DNA of 35,549 nt from Hydrogenimonas sp. (GTDB taxonomy: Bacteria; Campylobacterota; Campylobacteria; Campylobacterales; Hydrogenimonadaceae), in assembly GCA_015490295.1 (NCBI GenBank), contig WFYC01000043.1, forward strand, positions 1 through 35,549. The letters run 5' to 3'. The notes beneath the pieces were generated by a model. That model worked only from the letters and a program-made list of their open reading frames with translations, made no database searches and was not told the origin of the DNA. This document shows, piece by piece, positions 8,506-16,261 of the stretch (position 1 is its first letter; every line of letters begins with the position of its first letter). The translations under genes and the position numbers were made by a program.

Positions 8506-9024
8506 TTAAATCTCTCCGTGTTGAAGAGAGATAACAAAATTGTTGTAAGTCGTCTTCTTCGACTGCAGGAGATTTTCAAGATACTCTCCGGAAGCTTCCA
8601 TGCCGCCTCTTCTCTCCTCTTTTAGAAGATCGGAGTAGATCGACTCGATTGTCTTGAGCGCATCACGGTTCGGCTTTCTTCGCACCGAGTGGAAATCTCG
8701 AATATTTCCCTCTGAGTCGAGTGTCGCCGTTACATTCGCGAAAACCCAGTAAAACCCGCCATCTTTACAAAGGTTTTTAACGAAGGCGAAAATATCCCGT
8801 TTCTGCTCTATTCTATCCCATAGTAGTTTGAAAACTATTTTCGGCATATCCGGGTGTCTGATTATTGAGTGCGGCTTACCCAAAAGCTCACTTTCGCTGT
8901 AACCCGATATTTCGACGAAAATTTTGTTGCAATAGATTATCCGTCCTTTAAGATCGGTCTTTGAGACGATGTAGTCTTCATCTTTCAACATACGCTCATA
9001 ATCGGTCGGCTGTGGTTTTCCCAA
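8506..9024 (-). CDS. Stand-alone Aer/CetB-type PAS protein
   Basis: About 172 residues holding a single PAS domain (about 15-125) of the Aer/CetB kind, as judged from ISGYSESELLGKPHS, the hallmark IRHPDMP (56-61) and YWVFANVTAT, followed by a short helical tail. In Aer and Campylobacter CetB this domain carries FAD and reports redox state to a chemoreceptor partner. No CetA-like transducer is nearby. The frame is open to 9090, but a strong ribosome site (AAGGGGAG) precedes an in-frame TTG at 9024, so the TTG start is preferred over one that adds 22 hydrophobic residues. FAD binding and the CetB role are inferred from family resemblance. Confidence 0.82.
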   Translation of the reverse strand: MGKPQPTDYERMLKDEDYIVSKTDLKGRIIYCNKIFVEISGYSESELLGKPHSIIRHPDMPKIVFKLLWDRIEQKRDIFAFVKNLCKDGGFYWVFANVTATLDSEGNIRDFHSVRRKPNRDALKTIESIYSDLLKEERRGGMEASGEYLENLLQSKKTTYNNFVISLQHGEI

Positions 9025-9234
9025 GGCTTTACTCCCCTTCTGGATTTTACAGAAAAAAACAAAACTAATCAGAATCGTAATTTTAAACAATTAAACTAAT
9101 AGTAGTAAATTATAGAGATCTTATCATTGACAAAGGTCAACTCCAAAACGGCTCTAAAAATCGATCTTTTTAGTCTTGGATATCGATTCTTGAGATTGAT
9201 CGGTTCTCTAAAGAGAGTGTCAACAAAATTCGAG

Positions 9235-9240
9235 TATAAT
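9235..9240 (+). promoter_or_regulatory. Candidate -10 element for dapD
   Basis: A perfect TATAAT sits 34 bp before the dapD ATG. The -35 region is weak, as is usual for sigma70 promoters in Campylobacterota. The 249-bp gap between the PAS gene and dapD holds no other gene; the open frame from 9127 into dapD is an unlikely N-terminal extension. Confidence 0.4.
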
Positions 9241-9273
9241 CGCGCAATTATTCTTTTTCAGGTAGGAGTGACG

Positions 9274-10482
9274 ATGGCAATCGAAAAGATAGAGTCAAAA
9301 GAGGTGTTCAAGAGTTTTGTAGAGAAGGCCGAAGCCCAGGAGGGATACAGAAAGCCCGTAGCTTTCGGAATATGCAGGGTTGATCGCGGACAGAAGAGCC
9401 GTGACAAAATTCTGCAGGCGGTATATCCGTTGATTAACTGGAGTGAAAACTACGGATCCGCCGCCGTGTTCATAGCGGCTTTGCAAGAGAGCGGAGAGAG
9501 AGTCGATTTCAGCGCTTCTGAACAGATCTTTGACGTAACCGACTCTTTTTTGATAAACGCCATAGCCGCTTTCAACCCCTATATCGACGAGGCAAAGGGG
9601 GAAGCTCACAAAAACGTACAGGTAATCAAAGAGCTTGTAAAGATCGTGGAGTGTGAAGAGCTTGACGACAACTTCCGCATAGTCTTCCTTTTCGAAGACG
9701 ATGCTCCGCAGAGTGTAGAGTCCGTCTATATCAAACTATACGCGCTTTCACTGGGCAAGGCCGAGCTGCGCAGCGTAAATCTGAACGGTGCTTTCGGAAT
9801 TTTGCACAACGTAGCATGGTTCGGAAACGAGCCTTTCGAACTGGATTGGCTTCGCGAGAATGAGATCGAACTGAAGCTGAACGGTGCATATCCGGAGATC
9901 GAGAGTGTGGATAAATTCCCGCGTTACCTGCAGCATATAATTCCTGCCGATAATACCAGAATACTCGACAGCGCCAAAGTACGCATGGGTGCGCAGCTGC
10001 ATCCGGGCACTACGGTAATGCCCGGTGCCAGCTACATAAACTTCAATGCCGGAACCACCGGAGCCGTGATGGTAGAGGGGCGAATCTCCAGCTCCGCGAT
10101 AGTCGGCGCAGGCTCGGATGTGGGCGGCGGAGCGTCGATTCTCGGTGTACTGAGCGGTACGAACGGCAATCCCGTCACTATAGGCGAAAACGTTCTTTTG
10201 GGCGCCAACAGCGTTACGGGGATACCTCTGGGCGACGGCTGTATAGTAGATGCCGGAATCGCGATACTTGAAGGTACAAAAGTGGCTGTCAGCAGGGCGG
10301 AGCTAGAAAAGATAAAAGAGGTAAACCCTCTTTGGGATGTGAAGATAGAGGATGAAAACATATTCAAAGGCGTGGATCTTGCAGGTAAAAACGGAATCCA
10401 CTTCCGCCAGAACTCAATGACGGGTCAGATAGTCGCCATGAGAAGCCGAAGGGAGGTGAAGCTCAACGTAGAGCTTCATTGA
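9274..10482 (+). CDS. dapD: 2,3,4,5-tetrahydropyridine-2,6-dicarboxylate N-succinyltransferase
   Basis: A 402-residue DapD of the long form found in Campylobacterota. It transfers succinyl from succinyl-CoA to tetrahydrodipicolinate in the cytosolic lysine/meso-diaminopimelate pathway. The C-terminal half shows the left-handed beta-helix hexapeptide pattern, for example GAQLHPGTTVMPGASYI, SSAIVGAGSDVGGGASI and VTIGENVLLGANSVTGI. The ATG at 9274 has a TAGGAG ribosome site and a TATAAT box just upstream. The frame is open for 49 further codons upstream, but those lack family resemblance and span the promoter. Its 3' end overlaps the convergent small membrane protein gene by 20 bp. Confidence 0.93.
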   Translation: MAIEKIESKEVFKSFVEKAEAQEGYRKPVAFGICRVDRGQKSRDKILQAVYPLINWSENYGSAAVFIAALQESGERVDFSASEQIFDVTDSFLINAIAAFNPYIDEAKGEAHKNVQVIKELVKIVECEELDDNFRIVFLFEDDAPQSVESVYIKLYALSLGKAELRSVNLNGAFGILHNVAWFGNEPFELDWLRENEIELKLNGAYPEIESVDKFPRYLQHIIPADNTRILDSAKVRMGAQLHPGTTVMPGASYINFNAGTTGAVMVEGRISSSAIVGAGSDVGGGASILGVLSGTNGNPVTIGENVLLGANSVTGIPLGDGCIVDAGIAILEGTKVAVSRAELEKIKEVNPLWDVKIEDENIFKGVDLAGKNGIHFRQNSMTGQIVAMRSRREVKLNVELH

Positions 10483-10810
10483 TATTTGGACTCTCCGGCT
10501 GGCTATGCGGCTCTTTTGGGCCACAAATCTCTTTTGCTGCATACCACTTGAGTATGGCGGTCGCAGAGTGTGAGAGTTCATGCTGGCTCAAAGGAACGTA
10601 GGCGATTTTGAGCTTACTCAGTATTATAAGGCCGGCAAAAACAGCTGCCGTCCACACAAGCAGCCCATAGAGCCAGCCGTATTCGGCCCATATGATAGCC
10701 CCGAGACCAATAGGCACCAGCGAAAACGCCGCGCGTAAAAGTGCTACGGTTATCTTGCACTTTTTATCGAGCGGAGGAAGAAGTTCTATGATCGGTTTTC
10801 CTTCATTCAT
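10463..10810 (-). CDS. Small two-TM membrane protein of unknown function
   Basis: 115 residues that I do not recognise. Two adjacent hydrophobic segments are clear: LLRAAFSLVPIGLGAIIW and a second around YGLLVWTAAVFAGLIIL, joined by a short loop. The C-terminal tail is soluble and Pro/Glu-rich. The frame continues 20 codons upstream, but the ATG at 10810 is favoured because the extension would run into the ribosome-site region of the divergent arsC-like gene. The gene overlaps the end of dapD tail to tail by 20 bp. An inner-membrane location is inferred. Confidence 0.65.
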   Translation of the reverse strand: MNEGKPIIELLPPLDKKCKITVALLRAAFSLVPIGLGAIIWAEYGWLYGLLVWTAAVFAGLIILSKLKIAYVPLSQHELSHSATAILKWYAAKEICGPKEPHSQPESPNINEALR

Positions 10811-10840
10811 AACACAAACTTTATCATAAAGGATCTGACA

Positions 10841-11203
10841 ATGGCAAATGAAGAGATTGTAATCTGGCACAACCCCAGATGCTCAAAATCCAGAGAGGCT
10901 CTAAAACTGCTTGAAGCGGAGGGGCTGGAGCCGAAGATTTTCCGTTATCTCGACGAAAAACCGACGAAAGAGCAGATAGAAGAGGTTCTCAGGATGACGG
11001 GTTTGAGAGCGAGAGATATCATGAGAACCAAAGAAGCTAAATATAAAGAGCTCGGGCTCAAAGATGTCGATGACGAGCGGAAGCTTATCGAAGCAATGGC
11101 GGAGCATCCCAAACTAATTGAGAGGCCCATAGTCGTAAAAGATGGCAGAGCGGTATTGGGCAGACCGCCGGAAAAAGTTCTGGAACTGGTAAAGGGTAGA
11201 TAG
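10841..11203 (+). CDS. arsC: ArsC-family (glutaredoxin-type) reductase
   Basis: A 120-residue thioredoxin-fold protein of the ArsC/Spx-like family. The active Cys14 lies in NPRCSKSREAL, and the conserved ERPIVV (Arg95) and GRPPE segments follow. Members use glutathione/glutaredoxin to reduce arsenate, although YfgD-type paralogues have unproven substrates. No arsB, arsR or acr3 gene is near, so a general redox role is equally possible. The start has a good ribosome site (AAAGGA) 7 bp before the ATG. The ABC-F gene starts 3 bp after its stop, suggesting co-transcription. Confidence 0.85.
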   Translation: MANEEIVIWHNPRCSKSREALKLLEAEGLEPKIFRYLDEKPTKEQIEEVLRMTGLRARDIMRTKEAKYKELGLKDVDDERKLIEAMAEHPKLIERPIVVKDGRAVLGRPPEKVLELVKGR

Positions 11204-11206
11204 AAA

Positions 11207-12811
11207 ATGCTTCAAACAGTCAATCTTACCAAACGATTCGGCGGAAGAGTGCTTTTCGAGAATGTCAATATAAAGCTGGATGCAGGCAAGAGGTATGGTC
11301 TCATAGGTGCAAACGGTGCGGGCAAGAGTACCTTTCTGAAAATAGTGGCAGGGGAAGAGGAGGCGACTTCCGGCGAGATAATCGTGGGCAGCGGCCTTAA
11401 AATCGGCGTGCTTGGCCAAAATCAATACGCTTTCGAAGATTTCACCATAGCCGATGCAGTTTTGTATGGAAACAGACGTCTTTATGATGCGATAAAAGAG
11501 AAAGAGAGGCTCTATGCCGAGGGAAACTTCGACGATGAGAGCGTTAACGAACGCCTCGGAGAGCTGGAGATGGTTTGCGTCGAAGAGGACCCTATGTACG
11601 AGTACGATGTCAGGATAAAGAAGATTCTCGAAGAGCTCGGTTTCCCGGAGTCGCGGCATAACGACCCGATGAGTTCGCTTCCGAGTGCGGACAAGTTCAA
11701 GGTTCTGCTGGCACAGGTGCTTTTCCCGAAACCCGATATCCTCTTTCTCGACGAGCCCACGAACAATCTGGACATACATGCCATCTCATGGCTCGAAGAG
11801 CAGCTCAAAAGACATGAAGGGACTATGATAGTCATCTCTCACGACCGACACTTTCTAAACAGCGTCGTTACACACATTCTCGATCTCGATTTCAAAACCG
11901 TAAGAGAGTTTGCAGGAAATTACGACGACTGGTATATAGCGAGCAATCTGCTCCAGAAACAGCGTGAGATGGAGAGAGCGAAAAAGCTGAAAGAGAAAGA
12001 GCAGCTCGAAAACTTCATACGCCGCTTCAGTGCGAACGCTTCGAAGGCAAAACAGGCCACAAGCCGTCAAAAACAGCTCGAAAAACTCGACCTCGAGGCG
12101 CTTCAGGTCTCCAGCCGAAGAGATCCCAGCATAGTTTTCAAAAAAAAGCGTGATATAGGGAAAGAGGCCCTGGAACTTGTGAATGTGAGCAAAAAGTTTG
12201 ACGATAAAGTGATCTTTTCAAACCTGACTATCAAGTTCGATCCTGGTGAGAAGGTGGCGCTCATAGGTCCAAACGGCGTCGGAAAAACAACACTTTGCAA
12301 AATGGTGATGGATGACGGTCTGAAACCGGACAGCGGCGAAATAAGATGGGGAGCCACCGTGGAACCAAGCTATTTCCCGCAGGATACCACAGATCGCATA
12401 AAGGGAAGTGAAACACTTTACGAGTGGTTAAGAAACCACGATCGGGAAGCGGATATCTCCGAAATCAGAAATTGTCTCGGGCGAATGCTCTTCAGCGGGG
12501 AGGAGCAGGAGAAGAGCATCGAGAAGATAAGCGGAGGGGAGAAACACCGTATGATGCTTAGTAAAATGATGCTTGAACAGGGGAATTTTCTTATTCTTGA
12601 CGAACCGACCAACCACCTAGATCTTGAAGCGATCATAGCACTCGGTGAGGCTCTATACAATTTCGACGGGAATGTCATATGCGTAACTCACGACCGTGAG
12701 CTCATAGATGCATTTGCAAACCGTATCATAGAGATAAAACCGAATGGCGAAATAGTAGATTTCAAGGGCAACTACGAAGAGTATGCTGAAAGTATCGGAG
12801 AGACCGTCTGA
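11207..12811 (+). CDS. ABC-F family ATPase, YbiT type
   Basis: A 534-residue soluble tandem ABC ATPase of the ABC-F class, whose members bind the ribosome E site and modulate translation. NBD1 has Walker A GANGAGKST (34-42) and Walker B ILFLDEPTNNLD (about 178-189). NBD2 has GPNGVGKTT (about 355), the signature ISGGEKH and Walker B LILDEPTNHLD. The inter-domain linker with FSANASKAKQATSRQKQ is typical of E. coli YbiT. The NBD1 signature is degenerate (LPSADKF in place of LSGGQ), which also seems to be a YbiT trait. There is no transmembrane domain. It is coupled to the next gene by a TGATG overlap. Confidence 0.92.
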   Translation: MLQTVNLTKRFGGRVLFENVNIKLDAGKRYGLIGANGAGKSTFLKIVAGEEEATSGEIIVGSGLKIGVLGQNQYAFEDFTIADAVLYGNRRLYDAIKEKERLYAEGNFDDESVNERLGELEMVCVEEDPMYEYDVRIKKILEELGFPESRHNDPMSSLPSADKFKVLLAQVLFPKPDILFLDEPTNNLDIHAISWLEEQLKRHEGTMIVISHDRHFLNSVVTHILDLDFKTVREFAGNYDDWYIASNLLQKQREMERAKKLKEKEQLENFIRRFSANASKAKQATSRQKQLEKLDLEALQVSSRRDPSIVFKKKRDIGKEALELVNVSKKFDDKVIFSNLTIKFDPGEKVALIGPNGVGKTTLCKMVMDDGLKPDSGEIRWGATVEPSYFPQDTTDRIKGSETLYEWLRNHDREADISEIRNCLGRMLFSGEEQEKSIEKISGGEKHRMMLSKMMLEQGNFLILDEPTNHLDLEAIIALGEALYNFDGNVICVTHDRELIDAFANRIIEIKPNGEIVDFKGNYEEYAESIGETV

Positions 12812-13167
12812 TGCGTGACTCAAACAGGACTGAACTCTCTTTCGACTCCATAGCCGAAGGATGGGAAGTCGACCCCGTTTGCAAAAAGTGTGGAGAAAAC
12901 GTAAGCGGGTGTATCTGCAGCGACAGCGCAGAGCCGATGACTCCTGAGGAGCATAGGCTCGAATACAGGGTTCAGATGAGGCGCGGAAAGCCCGTAACTG
13001 TAGCGGGAGAGTTTAATATAGACAAATATGAAGCCAGGGAGCTTCTCTCTTATGTCAAGAAGAGTCTCGGCTGTGGAGGCAGCTTCAAATCGGGACGGTT
13101 GGAGATTCAGGGAAAGAAGGTCGAAGAGCTAAAGAGAGTTCTACATAAAAGAGGGTTCAAGCAGTAG
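12811..13167 (+). CDS. yciH: SUI1/eIF1-like translation factor (YciH family)
   Basis: A 118-residue protein with a C-terminal SUI1 domain (about 50-118), including VTVAGEFNIDKYEARELLSY, LGCGGSFKSGRLEIQG and a VLHKRGF ending. It is homologous to eIF1 and E. coli YciH, which influences start-codon fidelity. The N-terminus has four cysteines (Cys24, Cys27, Cys34, Cys36) spaced like a small zinc knuckle. Its ATG overlaps the stop of the YbiT-type ABC-F gene by one base, so two ribosome-acting factors are probably made from one message. The zinc site is an inference from spacing only. Confidence 0.9.
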   Translation: MRDSNRTELSFDSIAEGWEVDPVCKKCGENVSGCICSDSAEPMTPEEHRLEYRVQMRRGKPVTVAGEFNIDKYEARELLSYVKKSLGCGGSFKSGRLEIQGKKVEELKRVLHKRGFKQ

Positions 13168-13177
13168 TCGAACACTC

Positions 13178-14812
13178 CTATGCACTGAACGTGTAACGGT
13201 TTCCGCCCTCCTTCTTCGCTTCATACATGGCTGAATCGGCATCCAGTATGAGTCGGTTCAGGTCTCTCTCCGATGAGTTGAAAAGGGTGATACCGATACT
13301 GGCACCTATCGTTACGCTCTTCTTCTCTATCTGATAGGGGGCCTTTATAGTTCGAAGAATCTTTTCGGCTATCATAGAAATACGCTTTTTAGCATCTTCG
13401 ATATCTGTCGTTTCGGTAGCAATGAGGGCCAGAAACTCGTCGCCGCCGAAACGTGAGATGAGATCGCTCTTTCTAAGGCTCGACTGCAGTCTCTGAGCCA
13501 CAAGCTGAAGAAGCTGGTCGCCTATATTGTGTCCCATGCTATCATTTATAGGTTTGAATCTGTCGAGGTCTATAAATAGAAGACCTTTGTAGAGGCGATC
13601 GCGATCGGCCTTATTGAGTACCGATTCGAAAATGCGGAAAAAGTGACGGCGGTTTATCAGGTTTGTGAGGGGATCGTGTTCGGCTTGGAACGTAATTGCT
13701 CTCTCCTTCTCTTTAAGCGGGGAGATATCCACTATGGCCCACACCTTCACCTTTTTGCCTTCAAGTTTCATAAATTTGCCGCGTACGAGCGCCCAGAATG
13801 CGGTTCCATCTTTTCTCTTGAGTAAAACTTCATATGGGGTTTGATCGCTCTTGTCGAATTTCTCAGTGACAAGATCTTTGGATGAGTCCATCGCAAAGGA
13901 GAGGGCATCTTTCTGCCACAGTTCATCGTCCGTGTATCCGAAAATCTCTTTTACCGGCCGATTGTAGTGTATACATCTTTTGTTCTCGTCAAAGATCAGC
14001 AATCCCTCTATAGTGGAGTTCAGAAGCGATTCGAAAAGTTCCGTCTTTTTCATCTGCTCCTCTTCCACCTTGGCTTCGAACTCTTTTTGCAGAGTGATGT
14101 CGCGTCCGATGCCGACAGTGCCTATCAGCACACCGTCACAGTTGTACAAGGGTGCTTTGTGTACATCGAGATATATCTCTTTGCCTCTGACCCTGCCATG
14201 CTCCTCGAAATGCATTGGTGTCAGGTGCTTGATGACTGTCTCATCGGAGTTTTGCCGCATCTCACCCATCGTATACCAGCCGGGATTGTCGGGGTGTGAC
14301 GCCATCTCTTTCAGAGCGAAAAAAATATCGGTTTTGCCTATGGCTTCGCGAACGTCGTCTACCCCCAGCAGCTTTTCGCACAAGGCTTTATTGGTGAAGA
14401 GGTAGCGCCCCTGCAGATCTTTCGCCCAGAACATATCCGGAGCGTAGTCTATGATCATATCCAGAAGTCTTCTTCTTTGAATCGGAAGTACCGGAGGCTT
14501 GTTTTTCTTCATCCATATCTCTATGTATGAATGGCGTCTGGAGATCAGATAGTTGTCGAGACGTACGACCTCGCCGTTTTTGCAGTTGTGGTCGGCGGTA
14601 ATCATAGCTTTGGTGCCGGCTATCACGTCATCCAGCACTTCGAGAAACATAATGGTGTTTTCGACCGCAATACGCTCCAGCACAGCCTGTTCACAAATCT
14701 CTTTTTTTGTGTAGCCTACAAGTTTCGCGTAAGAGTCGTTACAGTTTATGATTTTACCGTCTTCAGGATGAATGACAATCTGATATTCGCAATCTTTTAA
14801 AAAATATTCCAT
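13178..14812 (-). CDS. Triple-PAS diguanylate cyclase (GGDEF)
   Basis: A 544-residue signalling protein with no clear transmembrane helix. Three PAS-like domains are seen at about 1-105, 115-255 (APDMFWAKDLQGRYLFTN, GRDITLQKEFE) and 265-385 (FESLLNSTIEGLLIFDENK). They are followed by a GGDEF domain with an intact active site, RFGGDEF (GGDEF 456-460), and an inhibitory I-site RKSD (447-450) five residues before it. It should make cyclic di-GMP in response to a cytosolic or redox cue. The ATG at 14812 has a strong ribosome site (AAGGAC); the upstream 20-codon extension is rejected. No EAL domain is present. The 138-bp gap upstream holds small palindromes ATCAATTGAT (14868-14877) and TAATCGATTA (14906-14915). 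Confidence 0.93.
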   Translation of the reverse strand: MEYFLKDCEYQIVIHPEDGKIINCNDSYAKLVGYTKKEICEQAVLERIAVENTIMFLEVLDDVIAGTKAMITADHNCKNGEVVRLDNYLISRRHSYIEIWMKKNKPPVLPIQRRRLLDMIIDYAPDMFWAKDLQGRYLFTNKALCEKLLGVDDVREAIGKTDIFFALKEMASHPDNPGWYTMGEMRQNSDETVIKHLTPMHFEEHGRVRGKEIYLDVHKAPLYNCDGVLIGTVGIGRDITLQKEFEAKVEEEQMKKTELFESLLNSTIEGLLIFDENKRCIHYNRPVKEIFGYTDDELWQKDALSFAMDSSKDLVTEKFDKSDQTPYEVLLKRKDGTAFWALVRGKFMKLEGKKVKVWAIVDISPLKEKERAITFQAEHDPLTNLINRRHFFRIFESVLNKADRDRLYKGLLFIDLDRFKPINDSMGHNIGDQLLQLVAQRLQSSLRKSDLISRFGGDEFLALIATETTDIEDAKKRISMIAEKILRTIKAPYQIEKKSVTIGASIGITLFNSSERDLNRLILDADSAMYEAKKEGGNRYTFSA

Positions 14813-14950
14813 CTCTGTCCTTCTATAACCGCTATTATAACATTTTGGATATTTGGAAAGAAATATTATCAATTGATAGTAGTATCGGTTATTGTCTACA
14901 GAGATTAATCGATTAGGGTACGAAACAGGGTTTTTGAACTATTTTCAGAC

Positions 14951-16261
14951 TCATTCACTCTTTATCCCTGCCAAAAACCTGCTTTTGAAAGGCTCTATTC
15001 CGGCCATGAGCCAAATGAGGGCTTTCTGGTTGAATATGCGGCTTTCGAGTACATAGACCTTTGCCTTGGAGGCAAAAAGTTCGGCTATGGACCGGCTCAG
15101 CTCGTCCGCGTCGGCAAGCTGATTCTCGAAACGACCTCTCGTCAGATCGCAGTATGCCTTTCTGGCTTTCAACTCCATTCTGGCACTTTGAAGCCTGGAA
15201 TTTAGGGCGAGAAGATCCAGAAAAGCGTTTTTCAGTTCGGTTTTCACCCGGTTTTTATAGTCGTTCAATGCCGCTTTCGATGCCAGCTGTTTGTAGCGCG
15301 CCGCCTCGACACTCTTGCTGTCTGCAAAACCGCTGAAGAGATTCCATGTGGCAGAGGCGCCGATATAGCTTTGATCCGGGTTGGTGAAACCGTCTCCATT
15401 CAGTCTCGGTGTGTTACCTTTGCGTTTCAGTTCGGCCGCAAGGGCTATGATTGGGTAGAAGCGGCTTTTGGCAAGATCTACCAGGTCGCGATCGATCATC
15501 AAAACATTCCGAAGGGCCTTTATATCTTCACGTGAAAGCAGGGCCTCTTTTATTATGAAATCTTCGTCGATATCGATAGTGGAGATATCAAACGACAGTT
15601 CTACCGAGCTCAATTTCCTGTTTAGAATATAGCCCAGGCGGTTGAGGATCTTACGTTTTTCGGTTTTAGCTTCGACTATTTCCGCTTCAACCACATAGCG
15701 TTTTGCCTCTATGTTGTATAGATCAGCCGGTGGGAGGAGCCCGTTATCATATAGACCCTTTGCCTTTTTATAGGCTTCGTCCATAGCTATTTTCGCCTCG
15801 ATCCTGGCCGCGATAGTTTTGTCGGCGGCATAGCAGGCGCTCGCAAGCTCCGTCGCCATGATATATAGGTTTCTTTTAAGATCCAGCAGCTTTAGCTCAG
15901 CTCTTTTGTGCTCCAGTTTCGCCTTGTCGATTTGGGCAGAGAGAGCGAAGCCTGTGAAGAGTGGGTAAGCCAGCCGCAAGGAGCCGCTGAAGTTTCGTTT
16001 CGTTCCCACAGGCGTTTCGAGTACGGGGAAGCCAGGTATTCTGAATGTCGCTGTAGGTGTATCTTTGAGCCATGCCGTATCGAAATAGATATCGATAGTA
16101 GGCATACTTCTTCCTTTCGCTGCTTCGGCAGCCGAACCGGCGGCCATATAGAGCTCTTTTGCACTTTGAAGTGTCGGAGAGTTGTCGATATCTTCCATGA
16201 TTTTGCTATATGTCTGCGCAAAAAGAGTACCTTGTATCGCGATAATAAGCAGCCATCTCAT
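14951..16261 (-). CDS. TolC-family outer-membrane efflux protein
   Basis: A 436-residue TolC-type outer-membrane channel component. A short signal peptide (LLIIAIQGTLFAQ) is followed by the usual two-repeat pattern of long coiled helices (LKRNLYIMATELASACYAAD, EARYKQLASKAALNDYKN type) and barrel strands such as PTIDIYFDTAWLKD and YIGASATWNLFSGF. Its start overlaps the end of the EmrB-like gene by 4 bp, so it is the third gene of an emrA-emrB-tolC operon and supplies the outer-membrane exit for that pump. It may also serve the divergent HlyD/ABC system, which lacks its own TolC; that sharing is inference. Confidence 0.9.
   Translation of the reverse strand: MRWLLIIAIQGTLFAQTYSKIMEDIDNSPTLQSAKELYMAAGSAAEAAKGRSMPTIDIYFDTAWLKDTPTATFRIPGFPVLETPVGTKRNFSGSLRLAYPLFTGFALSAQIDKAKLEHKRAELKLLDLKRNLYIMATELASACYAADKTIAARIEAKIAMDEAYKKAKGLYDNGLLPPADLYNIEAKRYVVEAEIVEAKTEKRKILNRLGYILNRKLSSVELSFDISTIDIDEDFIIKEALLSREDIKALRNVLMIDRDLVDLAKSRFYPIIALAAELKRKGNTPRLNGDGFTNPDQSYIGASATWNLFSGFADSKSVEAARYKQLASKAALNDYKNRVKTELKNAFLDLLALNSRLQSARMELKARKAYCDLTRGRFENQLADADELSRSIAELFASKAKVYVLESRIFNQKALIWLMAGIEPFKSRFLAGIKSE

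Noticed and set aside
9127-9273. In-frame 49-codon extension of dapD
   Set aside because: It covers the TATAAT box and ribosome site of the normal start and has no DapD similarity.
10841-11203. Arsenic-resistance operon
   Set aside because: Only an ArsC-like gene is present, with no efflux pump or ArsR regulator nearby.
11680-11700. Degenerate ABC signature in NBD1 as evidence of a decayed gene
   Set aside because: YbiT-type ABC-F proteins commonly have a non-LSGGQ signature in NBD1; both Walker motifs are intact.
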